Assembly (NCBI GenBank): GCA_023460535.1
Contig: JAEWPV010000019.1
Span: 1 to 55,211 of the forward strand
Length of the DNA: 55,211 bases
Source: Bacillota bacterium
Lineage (GTDB): Bacteria > Bacillota > Clostridia > Oscillospirales > Ruminococcaceae
Direction: 5' to 3'
The position numbers and the translations under genes are program-made. The notes below the pieces were generated by a model. It was not told the DNA's origin. It made no database searches and saw only the letters and a program-made list of their open reading frames with translations. The stretch's first letter is position 1. The number at the start of each line of letters is the position of its first letter. Below are positions 1-7,035 of this stretch, in pieces.

Positions 1-1
1 T

Positions 2-91
2 CTGGATTACTACAACAATCGGAGAATCAAGGCAAAGCTTAAGGGCTTGCCGCCTGCAATTCACAGGCAACAAGCCCTTTCGGTTGCTTGA
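2..91 (+). pseudogene. IS3-family (IS150 group) transposase OrfB, C-terminal end only
   Basis: The reading frame enters from outside the window and ends at a TGA. Its last residues include DYYNNRRIKAKLKGL, the typical tail of IS3-family DDE transposases (the YNN.RI.KLKGL signature). It is followed about 10 bases later by a terminal inverted repeat. Only about 29 codons are visible, so it cannot be told whether the gene is intact upstream. The family assignment is established knowledge of the motif; the activity of the element is unknown. Confidence 0.8.
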
Positions 92-100
92 TTAAAATAT

Positions 101-125
101 TGTCTAACTTTTTGGGGTCATTTCA
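101..125 (+). repeat. Right terminal inverted repeat of the IS150-group element
   Basis: The sequence TGTCTAACTTTTTGGGGTCA followed by TTTCA is the right end expected for IS150-group elements. Its reverse complement begins TGAAATGACCCC and matches the left end (TGAACTGTCCCC) of the IS remnant near 30338, so both belong to one family. Confidence 0.75.
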
Positions 126-157
126 AATTCGCGGTTGGGGGGAAAGAGCTTTATTCA

Positions 158-883
158 TTAAAATGGGCGCGTTCCACTTAGCCAGCCGAGAATTTCCCAA
201 TGGTCTCGGTCCCGTTTGCACCACGTGTTGCCTTTCATCATGGATTTCATGAGAGCAAAGAAAAACCGTGTAAACAGCGTAGGGCGCAGGCTATTTATAA
301 CACTTACCATTCTGACTGTGCGGTTCGCTACACGACCAAGCTTTCTTTCAATTTTCTCGCGTTTACTTTGTGAAACTTCCTCCCACTTAGATGCTGCCAC
401 CGGGTTATCTATTCGTAGTGTTCTGCGCGCACCCCAATAGTTAAGGCTGTTTGCCAATGTTTTTGAGGTGTGTCTAAGCCCCGCGCCCGCCGTCGTGGCA
501 ATCGTGATACCCACCTTGCAAAACATCTCCGGTGCCGGGCGGTGGGACATCCACATATAGCACAGGTGATCGAGCAGCGTCTTCATCTGCCCCGATACAT
601 CCAACGCGTATACCGGAGAGGTAAGTACAACGATATCCGCCTGCCTGATTGTCTCGGCAATCGGTTGTACCTTGTCCGCATGGGGGCAGGTGTTTTCGCC
701 ATTCTGAAAGCAGGAAAAGCAGCCGTTGCAAAATGGCGGTGCATCCTGTGTCAGAAAAAACTCGGTAACCTGAGGTTGACTCTCCGCCCTTTGGCAAACG
801 GCTTGTATAAACTGTTTTGCGCAATGGTATGTACTGCCGTTTTTTCTGCCGCCGTGAATAACAGTAATCTTCATCGCATTCAT
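158..883 (-). CDS. Flavodoxin-fold iron-sulfur flavoprotein / NADPH-dependent FMN reductase family
   Basis: A 241-residue protein of the NADPH-dependent FMN reductase superfamily. The N-terminus (KITVIHGGRKNGST, residues 5-18) is the FMN phosphate loop of the flavodoxin fold, and TSPVYALDVSGQMKTLLDH is the usual second flavin contact region. Cysteines 52, 55, 58 and 66 form CX2CX2CX7C, the compact cluster motif of Isf-type iron-sulfur flavoproteins, so a 4Fe-4S centre is plausible. The start has AAGGAAAAGGACG before ATG; a second ATG three codons in is also possible. It lies 29 bases downstream of the TetR gene on the same strand and is probably co-transcribed with it. The substrate is unknown; a role in xenobiotic or redox stress is inferred from the TetR context. 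Confidence 0.85.
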   Translation of the reverse strand: MNAMKITVIHGGRKNGSTYHCAKQFIQAVCQRAESQPQVTEFFLTQDAPPFCNGCFSCFQNGENTCPHADKVQPIAETIRQADIVVLTSPVYALDVSGQMKTLLDHLCYMWMSHRPAPEMFCKVGITIATTAGAGLRHTSKTLANSLNYWGARRTLRIDNPVAASKWEEVSQSKREKIERKLGRVANRTVRMVSVINSLRPTLFTRFFFALMKSMMKGNTWCKRDRDHWEILGWLSGTRPF

Positions 884-912
884 CGTCCTTTTCCTTACTT
901 AAAACTTTGCCA

Positions 913-1539
913 TTAAGGAGCATAAATTCTGCCAAATTGCTTAATGTGTTCGCCGACCATTGCCTCGGCCTGTGCAAGCCCCTGCGCGTCGTTGTCAAAC
1001 TGGTAGAACATCAAAAACAGCGGTGCAACAAAGTGCAGTGCCATAACATTCGGGTCGGCTTCTCGAAACAGCCCGTTATCAATCATACTCCCAAACAGCG
1101 CGGACTGATAGGACAGCGCATCTTCAAACGATATTTTGCGGTACAACGCAGCCGCATCTTTGCTCTTATACTGCTCTATCGTCAGCATTCTTCGAACCTT
1201 TGCGCTGAGCTGGTCGCAAAACAAGAAATGAAAAATCTGTTTCCCCATCTCAACTAGGCTTTGTTCTGTGACAGCACCAAAAAAGGCGACAGCGTTTTGC
1301 CCTTCTATAAACCCGCCCTGCGGGTTTGCAAGGTTTAGCTGTGTAAAAAAGGTATTCATATGTGTGTTGTATTGCAGCAGTATTGCCTCGTAAATTTCTC
1401 GTTTGTTTTTGTAATGGCGATACAGTGCACTTTCTCGCACCCCCACTGCGGACGAAATGTCGCGCACGGATACGCCTTCGTAACCGCGTTGCGAAAACAG
1501 GTCAAGCGCCGTATTCCATATCTTATCCTTCGTGTTCAT
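913..1539 (-). CDS. TetR/AcrR family transcriptional regulator
   Basis: A 208-residue one-domain repressor with the N-terminal TetR helix-turn-helix (residues about 5-50: KIWNTALDLFSQRGYEGVSV, then RDISSAVGVRESALYRHY) and an all-helical, divergent ligand domain. An upstream in-frame ATG at 1551 exists, but the ATG at 1539 has GGTGGTG at good spacing and gives the usual short N-terminus, so I use it. A perfect inverted repeat at 1556-1600 lies immediately upstream and is the probable operator for autoregulation. The flavoprotein gene follows 29 bases downstream, so both would be derepressed together. The inducer is not predictable. Confidence 0.9.
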   Translation of the reverse strand: MNTKDKIWNTALDLFSQRGYEGVSVRDISSAVGVRESALYRHYKNKREIYEAILLQYNTHMNTFFTQLNLANPQGGFIEGQNAVAFFGAVTEQSLVEMGKQIFHFLFCDQLSAKVRRMLTIEQYKSKDAAALYRKISFEDALSYQSALFGSMIDNGLFREADPNVMALHFVAPLFLMFYQFDNDAQGLAQAEAMVGEHIKQFGRIYAP

Positions 1540-1555
1540 AAGCACCACCATTTAA

Positions 1556-1600
1556 AAGTGAACAGTTGTTAACATCATTATAGTTAACAACTGTTCACTT
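1556..1600. promoter_or_regulatory. Double palindromic operator upstream of the TetR gene
   Basis: AAGTGAACAGTTGTTAAC (1556-1573) and its exact reverse complement (1583-1600) are separated by 9 bases. Each 18-bp arm is itself nearly palindromic (TGAACAGTTGTTAA), like a single TetR-dimer site. This suggests two dimers binding side by side. The location directly upstream of the regulator supports autoregulation. Binding is inferred. Confidence 0.8.
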
Positions 1601-1630
1601 GTCAAGTTGTTTATGCTTATTATCTTCAAA

Positions 1631-2701
1631 CTACTTTAGTTCTTCTCGCTCTGGTGTACCGTCTCTTCCGTTGTAGGTAATGAAGTACCCTACTGTGTTT
1701 TCTCCATATGTCACTGTAAGACGAAGCTGGGGTCCGCCCTCGGGGCGTACCGCCCGGATGTAGAGCGCCTGCCCAGCCATAGACATTCTGTCATACACCA
1801 CTCCGGTTGTCACAAATTCATTCAGATTTTCGCTGTACTCCATGGTTTCTAGCGTAACCCGCGTACCCTCTTGTGAGGGTACCACAAGCATCGTCTCTCC
1901 GCTTTGGTCATGCTCATACTCATCAATGTTTGGGTATGCGGCAAGTGTCGCTGTATCCGGCTGGTTGATGATGACCGCAAGCGTACCCGGGCTAGCGTCA
2001 GGCACACCGAAAAGCTGCGCAACCGGTGCGGACGAGGGGTTTACTGTGACGGTACGGGATTGTTCGGTATAGTCTAAAAACTCACTGTCATACACTCCAA
2101 TTGTCAGGGAGAGGGTATTTGACTGGAGCTGCGCGGAAAGCACCTGCTCGTATTCGTTGTGTGTCGCATACAACAGGCGCAGCTGCGGAGCTTCTTCGCG
2201 ATGCAGCAGGTAAAGCGCACCACCGGGAGAGAGGGTTCCGTAGCGGTAGCCGATTACAAGCAACAGTGTTCCGTCCGGTTGCCACTCCATCCACTTGATA
2301 GACTGAGTGGTTCCGATATCTTGCTGAGAAAGCAGCGTGCGAGCAGTTTTGGTCATTAGGTCAAACTCAAAGATCGCAGCTTCTTCCTCAAACTCTGCCG
2401 GAAAGAAGTAGAGGATGCTGCCGCCATCCGGGTCAGCGACGGGGTCGCTGGGTCTTAATCCGCGGGTTCCAAACAAGGCGTCGTACTGATCGGTAGACAT
2501 ATATGCGGCAAATTTTACATTACGGTAAACAGAAGAAAGCAGCCAATCCATCTCGCTCTGCTCTGCAACCGCTGAAACAGATGAAACGTCTGAGGGAGCG
2601 TTCGATTGGGAAGAATCTGCCGGCAAGGTGGGAAGTTGGCAACCGCATAACAACAACAGTATAAATCCAGTCAGCAGGGCAATCATCTTAATAATTCTCA
2701 T
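1631..2701 (-). CDS. Putative lipoprotein of unknown function
   Basis: A 356-residue secreted protein. The chosen start (MRIIKMIALL) has AAAGGAGTGGAATCA in front and opens a classic signal peptide with a lipobox-like LLCGC at residue 21; the longer open frame upstream lacks a ribosome site. After the cysteine comes a Ser/Ala/Asp-rich linker, then a beta-rich region with phrases such as GGSILYFFPAEFEEEA and WMEWQPDGTLLLVIG that resemble beta-propeller or beta-sandwich sensor domains. I do not recognise the family. It lies between the TetR unit and the divergent CE7 esterase and has no clear operon partner. Confidence 0.7.
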   Translation of the reverse strand: MRIIKMIALLTGFILLLLCGCQLPTLPADSSQSNAPSDVSSVSAVAEQSEMDWLLSSVYRNVKFAAYMSTDQYDALFGTRGLRPSDPVADPDGGSILYFFPAEFEEEAAIFEFDLMTKTARTLLSQQDIGTTQSIKWMEWQPDGTLLLVIGYRYGTLSPGGALYLLHREEAPQLRLLYATHNEYEQVLSAQLQSNTLSLTIGVYDSEFLDYTEQSRTVTVNPSSAPVAQLFGVPDASPGTLAVIINQPDTATLAAYPNIDEYEHDQSGETMLVVPSQEGTRVTLETMEYSENLNEFVTTGVVYDRMSMAGQALYIRAVRPEGGPQLRLTVTYGENTVGYFITYNGRDGTPEREELK

Positions 2702-2885
2702 TGATTCCACTCCTTTATGGAAGACAGTTTCTTCCTTTGTTCTTGTATCTTCTTCCTGTTTCATGTATATTATACTAAACCGTTACTATATTTTACAACA
2801 TCCGCATCGGTCAGTCCGCAGCAATATGTTTATAGTGGACTCGTAGCTCGCCATAGCAATACGAAAAAGAAATGGGGACGAACAA

Positions 2886-3857
2886 ATGCCAAACATCGAT
2901 ATGCCGCTTAAAGAACTGAAAAAGTACAAGGGTACAAACGAACGGCCGAAGGATTTTTCTGCATACTGGGCAGCCGCATTGTCAGAGCTTGACAATCAAA
3001 ACATGGAGTTTAGGCTAACGCAGGTCGATTTTCATGCCGATGGTGTGGAATGCTATGAGATGAGCTTTACCGGCGTGGGCGGCACCCAGCTGCACGCAAA
3101 ATTCGTCAAGCCCATTAACACCGGCAGCCCCTGCCCAGCTATCCTGATGTTCCACGGGTATCACGGCAACAGCGGTGATTGGCTTGACAAGGTGACCTAT
3201 GCGAAGTTTGGCTATGTGGTAGCGGCTCTGGATACGCGCGGCCAGGGTGGGCTTTCAGACGACACGGTTGCCGTAAAGGGTGCTGTGCTGGAAGGACACA
3301 TCGTAAAAGGCTTGGACGATCCCGACCCACATAAGCTGTTTTACCGCAATGCTTTTTTGGATACTGCGCAGCTCGCCCGTATTGTTATGGGTATTCCCTA
3401 TGTGGATGATAAGCGGGTGGGCGCGACCGGCTTTTCGCAGGGTGGCGCACTGACGCTTGCGTGTGCCAGCTTGGAGCCGCGCATTAAGCTCGCATGTGCA
3501 GGATACCCGTTTTTATCCGATTACCGCAGGGTGTGGGAAGCGATGGATATCTCACAAAGCGCGTACAACGAGCTAAGTAACTATTTTAGAATTCGGGATC
3601 CTTTGCATAATCGGGAAGCTGAAGTGTTCCAAAAGCTTGGGTATATTGATCTTCACAACCACGCTGAGCGAATTCGATCTACAAAGGTAATCATGATTAC
3701 GGCATTATCCGACACGGTTTGTCCGCCTTCCACACAATATGCCATATATAATAACCTTAGCTGTGAAAAGGAAATGATACTATATCCGGACTTCGGGCAT
3801 GAATTCCTGCCAAGCTCAGGCGACATTGTATTCTCGGCCTTTACTACGCAGCTTTAG
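2886..3857 (+). CDS. Acetyl-xylan esterase / cephalosporin-C deacetylase (carbohydrate esterase family 7)
   Basis: A 323-residue alpha/beta hydrolase with the full CE7 signature set: RGQG at 118-121, GFSQGG at 182-187 with nucleophile Ser184, LSD with Asp276, and GHE with His305 completing the triad. The length matches the family (about 320). CE7 enzymes remove acetyl groups from short xylo-oligosaccharides and other small acetylated substrates. They are usually cytoplasmic, and there is no signal peptide here. The gene stands alone, starts with GGGGACGAACAA before ATG, and is divergent from the lipoprotein gene. It fits the plant-polysaccharide theme of the window. Confidence 0.93.
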   Translation: MPNIDMPLKELKKYKGTNERPKDFSAYWAAALSELDNQNMEFRLTQVDFHADGVECYEMSFTGVGGTQLHAKFVKPINTGSPCPAILMFHGYHGNSGDWLDKVTYAKFGYVVAALDTRGQGGLSDDTVAVKGAVLEGHIVKGLDDPDPHKLFYRNAFLDTAQLARIVMGIPYVDDKRVGATGFSQGGALTLACASLEPRIKLACAGYPFLSDYRRVWEAMDISQSAYNELSNYFRIRDPLHNREAEVFQKLGYIDLHNHAERIRSTKVIMITALSDTVCPPSTQYAIYNNLSCEKEMILYPDFGHEFLPSSGDIVFSAFTTQL

Positions 3858-3928
3858 TTTTTATTTTAACCGGATTATCGAGCTAAATAAGCGGATTATC
3901 CGGTTTCGTATTGCCCAAACAGTTTTGG

Positions 3929-4669
3929 TTAATCAATCGGTTGCATCTCCTTCGTCCTTTCAGCACGGGCATCCCGGTCATTAACGAAGTTGATATAAGA
4001 CCTTTTCAGCGAAGCATACCAGTGTTTTTCTGTATGCAGCACAGTCTCGTCAAACAAAGTAATAGCGGTTTTATTCAGCACTCTGATACGTTCCATATTC
4101 ACATAGCATCCGTCTGCATACCGGGCAAACCGACCGTCTAACAGATTTAGAATACACTCCGGCTTATGAGATGTGGAATAAAAGCTGTCTTCGGTTACCA
4201 CGTTTACCTGCTTTGCCACTGTCTCTACATATATAATGGAGCTGATATGTACGGTGGCGGTAAGACTTTTTGAGCGAACAAGAATATAGTCTTTTCTGCT
4301 TGCAGCACTTTGCATCATGGCTTTACCAACTGGTAGCTCAAGCTTTTCAGCGGTAACCGGTTTGCGGATAAACCCAATATGCTCAACCCCGTAGATGTCT
4401 TCACAATAGCCGAGAAAAACCGAAACAAACAAGATACCGATGTGCGGAAACCGCTTTTTGATTGCATTGGCGAGTGCGATACCACTGTGGTTGTCAAGCA
4501 GAACATCGCAGATAAGCAGGTCGGTCTGTTCGCTGACCGCCGCTTCCATCTGTGCCGAACCTCTCACTGCGGTAATGTTTAGCTCCTGCGCACAGGAGAG
4601 TGCGTTCAGTTGGTTTATCAGCTCTAATAGATGCTGTTGGTTGCTGTCGCAGCACAGCACATTAAACAT
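3929..4669 (-). CDS. LytTR-type response regulator (AgrA/LytR family)
   Basis: A 246-residue two-domain protein. The receiver domain (residues 1-120) keeps acidic Asp8, phospho-acceptor Asp55 (LLICDVLLDN) and Lys103 (RKP). The C-terminal part (about 135-235) is a LytTR DNA-binding domain, with IYVETVAKQVNVVT, LDGRFARYADGCYVNMERI and a terminal KRSYINF pattern. Such regulators normally pair with a membrane histidine kinase, often in peptide quorum sensing, but no kinase gene lies beside it, so it is an orphan here. It converges on the CE7 gene, whose end is about 70 bases away. Confidence 0.9.
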   Translation of the reverse strand: MFNVLCCDSNQQHLLELINQLNALSCAQELNITAVRGSAQMEAAVSEQTDLLICDVLLDNHSGIALANAIKKRFPHIGILFVSVFLGYCEDIYGVEHIGFIRKPVTAEKLELPVGKAMMQSAASRKDYILVRSKSLTATVHISSIIYVETVAKQVNVVTEDSFYSTSHKPECILNLLDGRFARYADGCYVNMERIRVLNKTAITLFDETVLHTEKHWYASLKRSYINFVNDRDARAERTKEMQPID

Positions 4670-4850
4670 GTATGCTTCACCCGCCTAATACATGGTGCGG
4701 CGAAAAACAACGTTGCCCATCGCCGCACAACGGAAGACCGCCAGATGCTTTAAATACCATGGGCAAATGCCACCGACAACACAAAACGAAGCACTGCCGG
4801 TCCGCCTACTTTTGGAATTACTATAACATATTCTTTCCACTTTGGCAAAA

Positions 4851-4880
4851 GCGGCAGAACGGTACTATCCGCTCTGCCGC
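4851..4880 (-). terminator. Rho-independent terminator of the AIM24-family gene
   Basis: A 12-bp stem (GCGGCAGAACGG / CCGCTCTGCCGC, one G-T pair) with a 6-base loop is followed on the minus strand by TTTT, 31 bases after the stop codon of the gene ending at 4912. Confidence 0.8.
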
Positions 4881-4911
4881 AAAATATTGTGACTCTGATA
4901 CCATCTGCAAA

Positions 4912-5595
4912 TCAGTTGTTGCTTTTGGGAAGGTACGGTACGATTCTGCCGACAAAGCCAGGCATCGTCATGGTTTGCAGATATGCGGTTCCGGGACCCT
5001 CAAGAACCGTCAGGAACAGCCCCTCTCCACCGAACAGGATGTTTTTAAACCCTTTAACCGTCTCGACCGAGTAGCCCATTGTCGCTTCAAATGCCGCGAC
5101 ATTGCCGGTGTCCACCTTCATCTTCTCGCCGGGGGCAAGTGTAATTTTGCGCAGCGAACCGTCAATCTCTAAAAACGCAAGCCCGTTGCCCTTTAAGCGC
5201 TGCAAAATAAAACCTTCGCCGCCAAACAATCCGCTTGCCACGCCCTTGGTTATCTCGTTGGAGCGTTCTACCTGCGGTTGGGCGCAAAGAAACGCCCCCT
5301 TTTGGCATATGTACTCTTTACCCGGGAACAGTTCCAGGCTGAGAATCTCGCCTGGGAAGGAGGACGCAATGGTTATCTCCTGATTGGGCGCGGTCGCCGT
5401 AAAGGTAGCCATAAACAGAGATTCGCCGGTCAGCATTCTGCCAAGCCCCTTCATCAAGCCGCCCTTCATGTTGGTTTCCATCGAGATATTATTGGTCATC
5501 CACGACATGCCGCCTGATTCGGTATAGATGCTTTCTCCTTGCTGTAACTGGATAGAAACCGCCGGAAGGTTTCCGCCAAAGATTTCGTAGGTCAT
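4912..5595 (-). CDS. AIM24 / TIGR00266 family protein
   Basis: A 227-residue protein matching the bacterial AIM24 (TIGR00266) family across its length: the start MTYEIFGGNLPAVSIQL, then QGESIYTESGGMSWM, GGLMKGLGRMLTGESLFM, and a C-terminal FGGEGLFLTVLEGPGTAYLQT. The fold is a beta-helix-like trimer related to tryptophan RNA-binding attenuator proteins. The bacterial function is not established; the name comes from a yeast mitochondrial relative. There is no signal peptide or membrane segment. It is a single-gene unit with its own terminator at 4851-4880. Confidence 0.9.
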   Translation of the reverse strand: MTYEIFGGNLPAVSIQLQQGESIYTESGGMSWMTNNISMETNMKGGLMKGLGRMLTGESLFMATFTATAPNQEITIASSFPGEILSLELFPGKEYICQKGAFLCAQPQVERSNEITKGVASGLFGGEGFILQRLKGNGLAFLEIDGSLRKITLAPGEKMKVDTGNVAAFEATMGYSVETVKGFKNILFGGEGLFLTVLEGPGTAYLQTMTMPGFVGRIVPYLPKSNN

Positions 5596-5700
5596 AACAA
5601 CACCCTCATTCCAAATATTCGGTTCTTGCCATGGAAATTATCTCATAAAACTCGGAGGTTTTCAAGAAAAACTATTTATTTGAAACCGAGGTGAACCATA

Positions 5701-5783
5701 TAGCTCATCAAAACTTAATAATGTCTGAGCAAAATAAAGTATAAGCATGCTTTTGTTGCTGTTACGAAGATTATTTCGCAGAC
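5701..5783 (-). repeat. Interspersed intergenic repeat, copy A
   Basis: ACTTAATAATGTCTGAGCAA followed by AAT matches the reverse complement of copy B at 9121-9212 (ACTTTAATAATGTCCGAGCA...) with one gap and one substitution. Similarity continues through a GCTTTTG core to a TTTCGCAGACA / CTCGTAGACA end. It lies between the AIM24 gene and the SDR gene. Function unknown; it is non-coding. Confidence 0.6.
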
Positions 5784-5837
5784 AAAAAACGCTAATAAGG
5801 TGTGCCCACATTCGCTAAATAACGCTATAAAAGCGGA

Positions 5838-6596
5838 TTACGGATTGTAGTGCCATCCGTAATCGTTGTGATAGATCATCTGCCTGGTCATGCCACCGTC
5901 TATAACGATGTTATCTCCGGTAACAAAGCTTGCTTGTTCGGAGCACAGGAACAACACCATATCAGCTACATCCTGCGGAGTACCGATTCTACCGGCAGGA
6001 TGCTGCATTAAATCCGCTTTCGTATGGTTCGGGGTATAGCTCGCTTCGTGCTGATACGAGCCGGTATCAATCCAGCCCGGAGAGATGGAATTGACCCGCA
6101 CCCTGCCAGACAACGTTATGCTCATTGCATGGGTTAACGCATTGATTCCGCCTTTAGCCGCTGTATAGCTTTCAGTATTCTGTTGTGACATAAACGCTCG
6201 GGTGGACGAGACATTGACGATGGAGGCGCCTTGAGCAAAATACGGCATAAGCTGCTGGGTAAGATAAAACGGAGCCGATACACCCACACGCAGCACATAG
6301 TTAAAGTCCTCATAACCGCAACCGGTAAGCCCACCTCGGGTAATACAGGCATTGTTAATTAGGATGTCGACTCTTTTCGAGCGGTCGGTTACGCGCTTGA
6401 TAAAAGCATCAAGCGTTGATTGCTCGGCAATGTCACCACAGAAGAACAATAGTTTTTCAGCGTATTTTTTGCTTAGCATCTCGCCGGATACTGCGTCCGT
6501 ATCAATTATGGCTACCGATGCACCCCGCGCCAGCAGGTTTTCCGTTATGCATCGTCCAATCCCGTTTGCTCCGCCCGTTACCACCGCGTAGTCCAT
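5838..6596 (-). CDS. Short-chain dehydrogenase/reductase (SDR) family oxidoreductase
   Basis: A 252-residue classical SDR. It has the Rossmann motif TGGANGIG (7-14), NNA (81-83), Ser131, Tyr144 and Lys148 (YTAAK) as catalytic residues, and the C-terminal VTGDNIVIDGGMT. I use the ATG at 6596, preceded by AGAGGTGGTAACGGAT; an open frame extends upstream without a good ribosome site. Asp32 after the second strand (IIDTD) suggests preference for NAD(H) over NADP(H). Such enzymes reduce or oxidise sugar, sterol or acyl alcohols; the substrate cannot be read from the sequence. No operon partner is seen. Confidence 0.88.
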   Translation of the reverse strand: MDYAVVTGGANGIGRCITENLLARGASVAIIDTDAVSGEMLSKKYAEKLLFFCGDIAEQSTLDAFIKRVTDRSKRVDILINNACITRGGLTGCGYEDFNYVLRVGVSAPFYLTQQLMPYFAQGASIVNVSSTRAFMSQQNTESYTAAKGGINALTHAMSITLSGRVRVNSISPGWIDTGSYQHEASYTPNHTKADLMQHPAGRIGTPQDVADMVLFLCSEQASFVTGDNIVIDGGMTRQMIYHNDYGWHYNP

Positions 6597-6786
6597 ATCC
6601 GTTACCACCTCTCTTATATATGTGATGCAAAAATTAGGTAGAACTTGTTTGTTTTGTTTACTTCCTGCGTTTTGCTCGTTGGCTGGCATTTACGGTCATA
6701 ACCATTCCATCCGCCTTAAAACAGCATATAAAAAGAAAAAGCCCTTGATATTCAAGTGCTTTTAGATTATGCGTGCCCGTGATTAT

Positions 6787-6862
6787 TGGAGCGGGTTACG
6801 AGGTTCGAACTCGCTACCTCCACCTTGGCAAGGTGGCGCTCTACCAAATGAGCTAAACCCGC
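6787..6862 (-). tRNA. tRNA-Gly (anticodon GCC)
   Basis: On the minus strand the cloverleaf closes: acceptor GCGGGTT/AACCCGC, D arm GCTC...GAGC, anticodon stem CCACC/GGTGG with loop TTGCCAA (anticodon GCC), T arm GCGAG-TTCGAAC-CTCGT, discriminator T and an encoded CCA. Confidence 0.97.
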
Positions 6863-6965
6863 ATCTGTTTTTGCTTTATTATTATAACAACCAAAGAAAC
6901 GATTGTCAAATAAAAATGGAATAATATACAGTAAAAATAGCATTAAACTGGATGTGAGACTAAAA

Positions 6966-7005
6966 ACTCATCCCGTTTCTCAGTAATATGAAAAACGGGA
7001 TGAGT
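6966..7005 (-). terminator. Terminator of the M13 peptidase gene
   Basis: ACTCATCCCGTTT pairs with AAACGGGATGAGT around a loop of about 14 bases. On the minus strand the stem is followed by TTTTTA, 30 bases after the stop of the gene ending at 7036. Confidence 0.85.
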
Positions 7006-7035
7006 GGTGATTAATAACAGTGGTTTACTTGTTTG

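Noticed and set aside
474..998. 174-residue open frame on the minus strand
   Set aside because: It overlaps the flavoprotein and TetR genes in another frame; its translation is low in hydrophobic core and has no motif.
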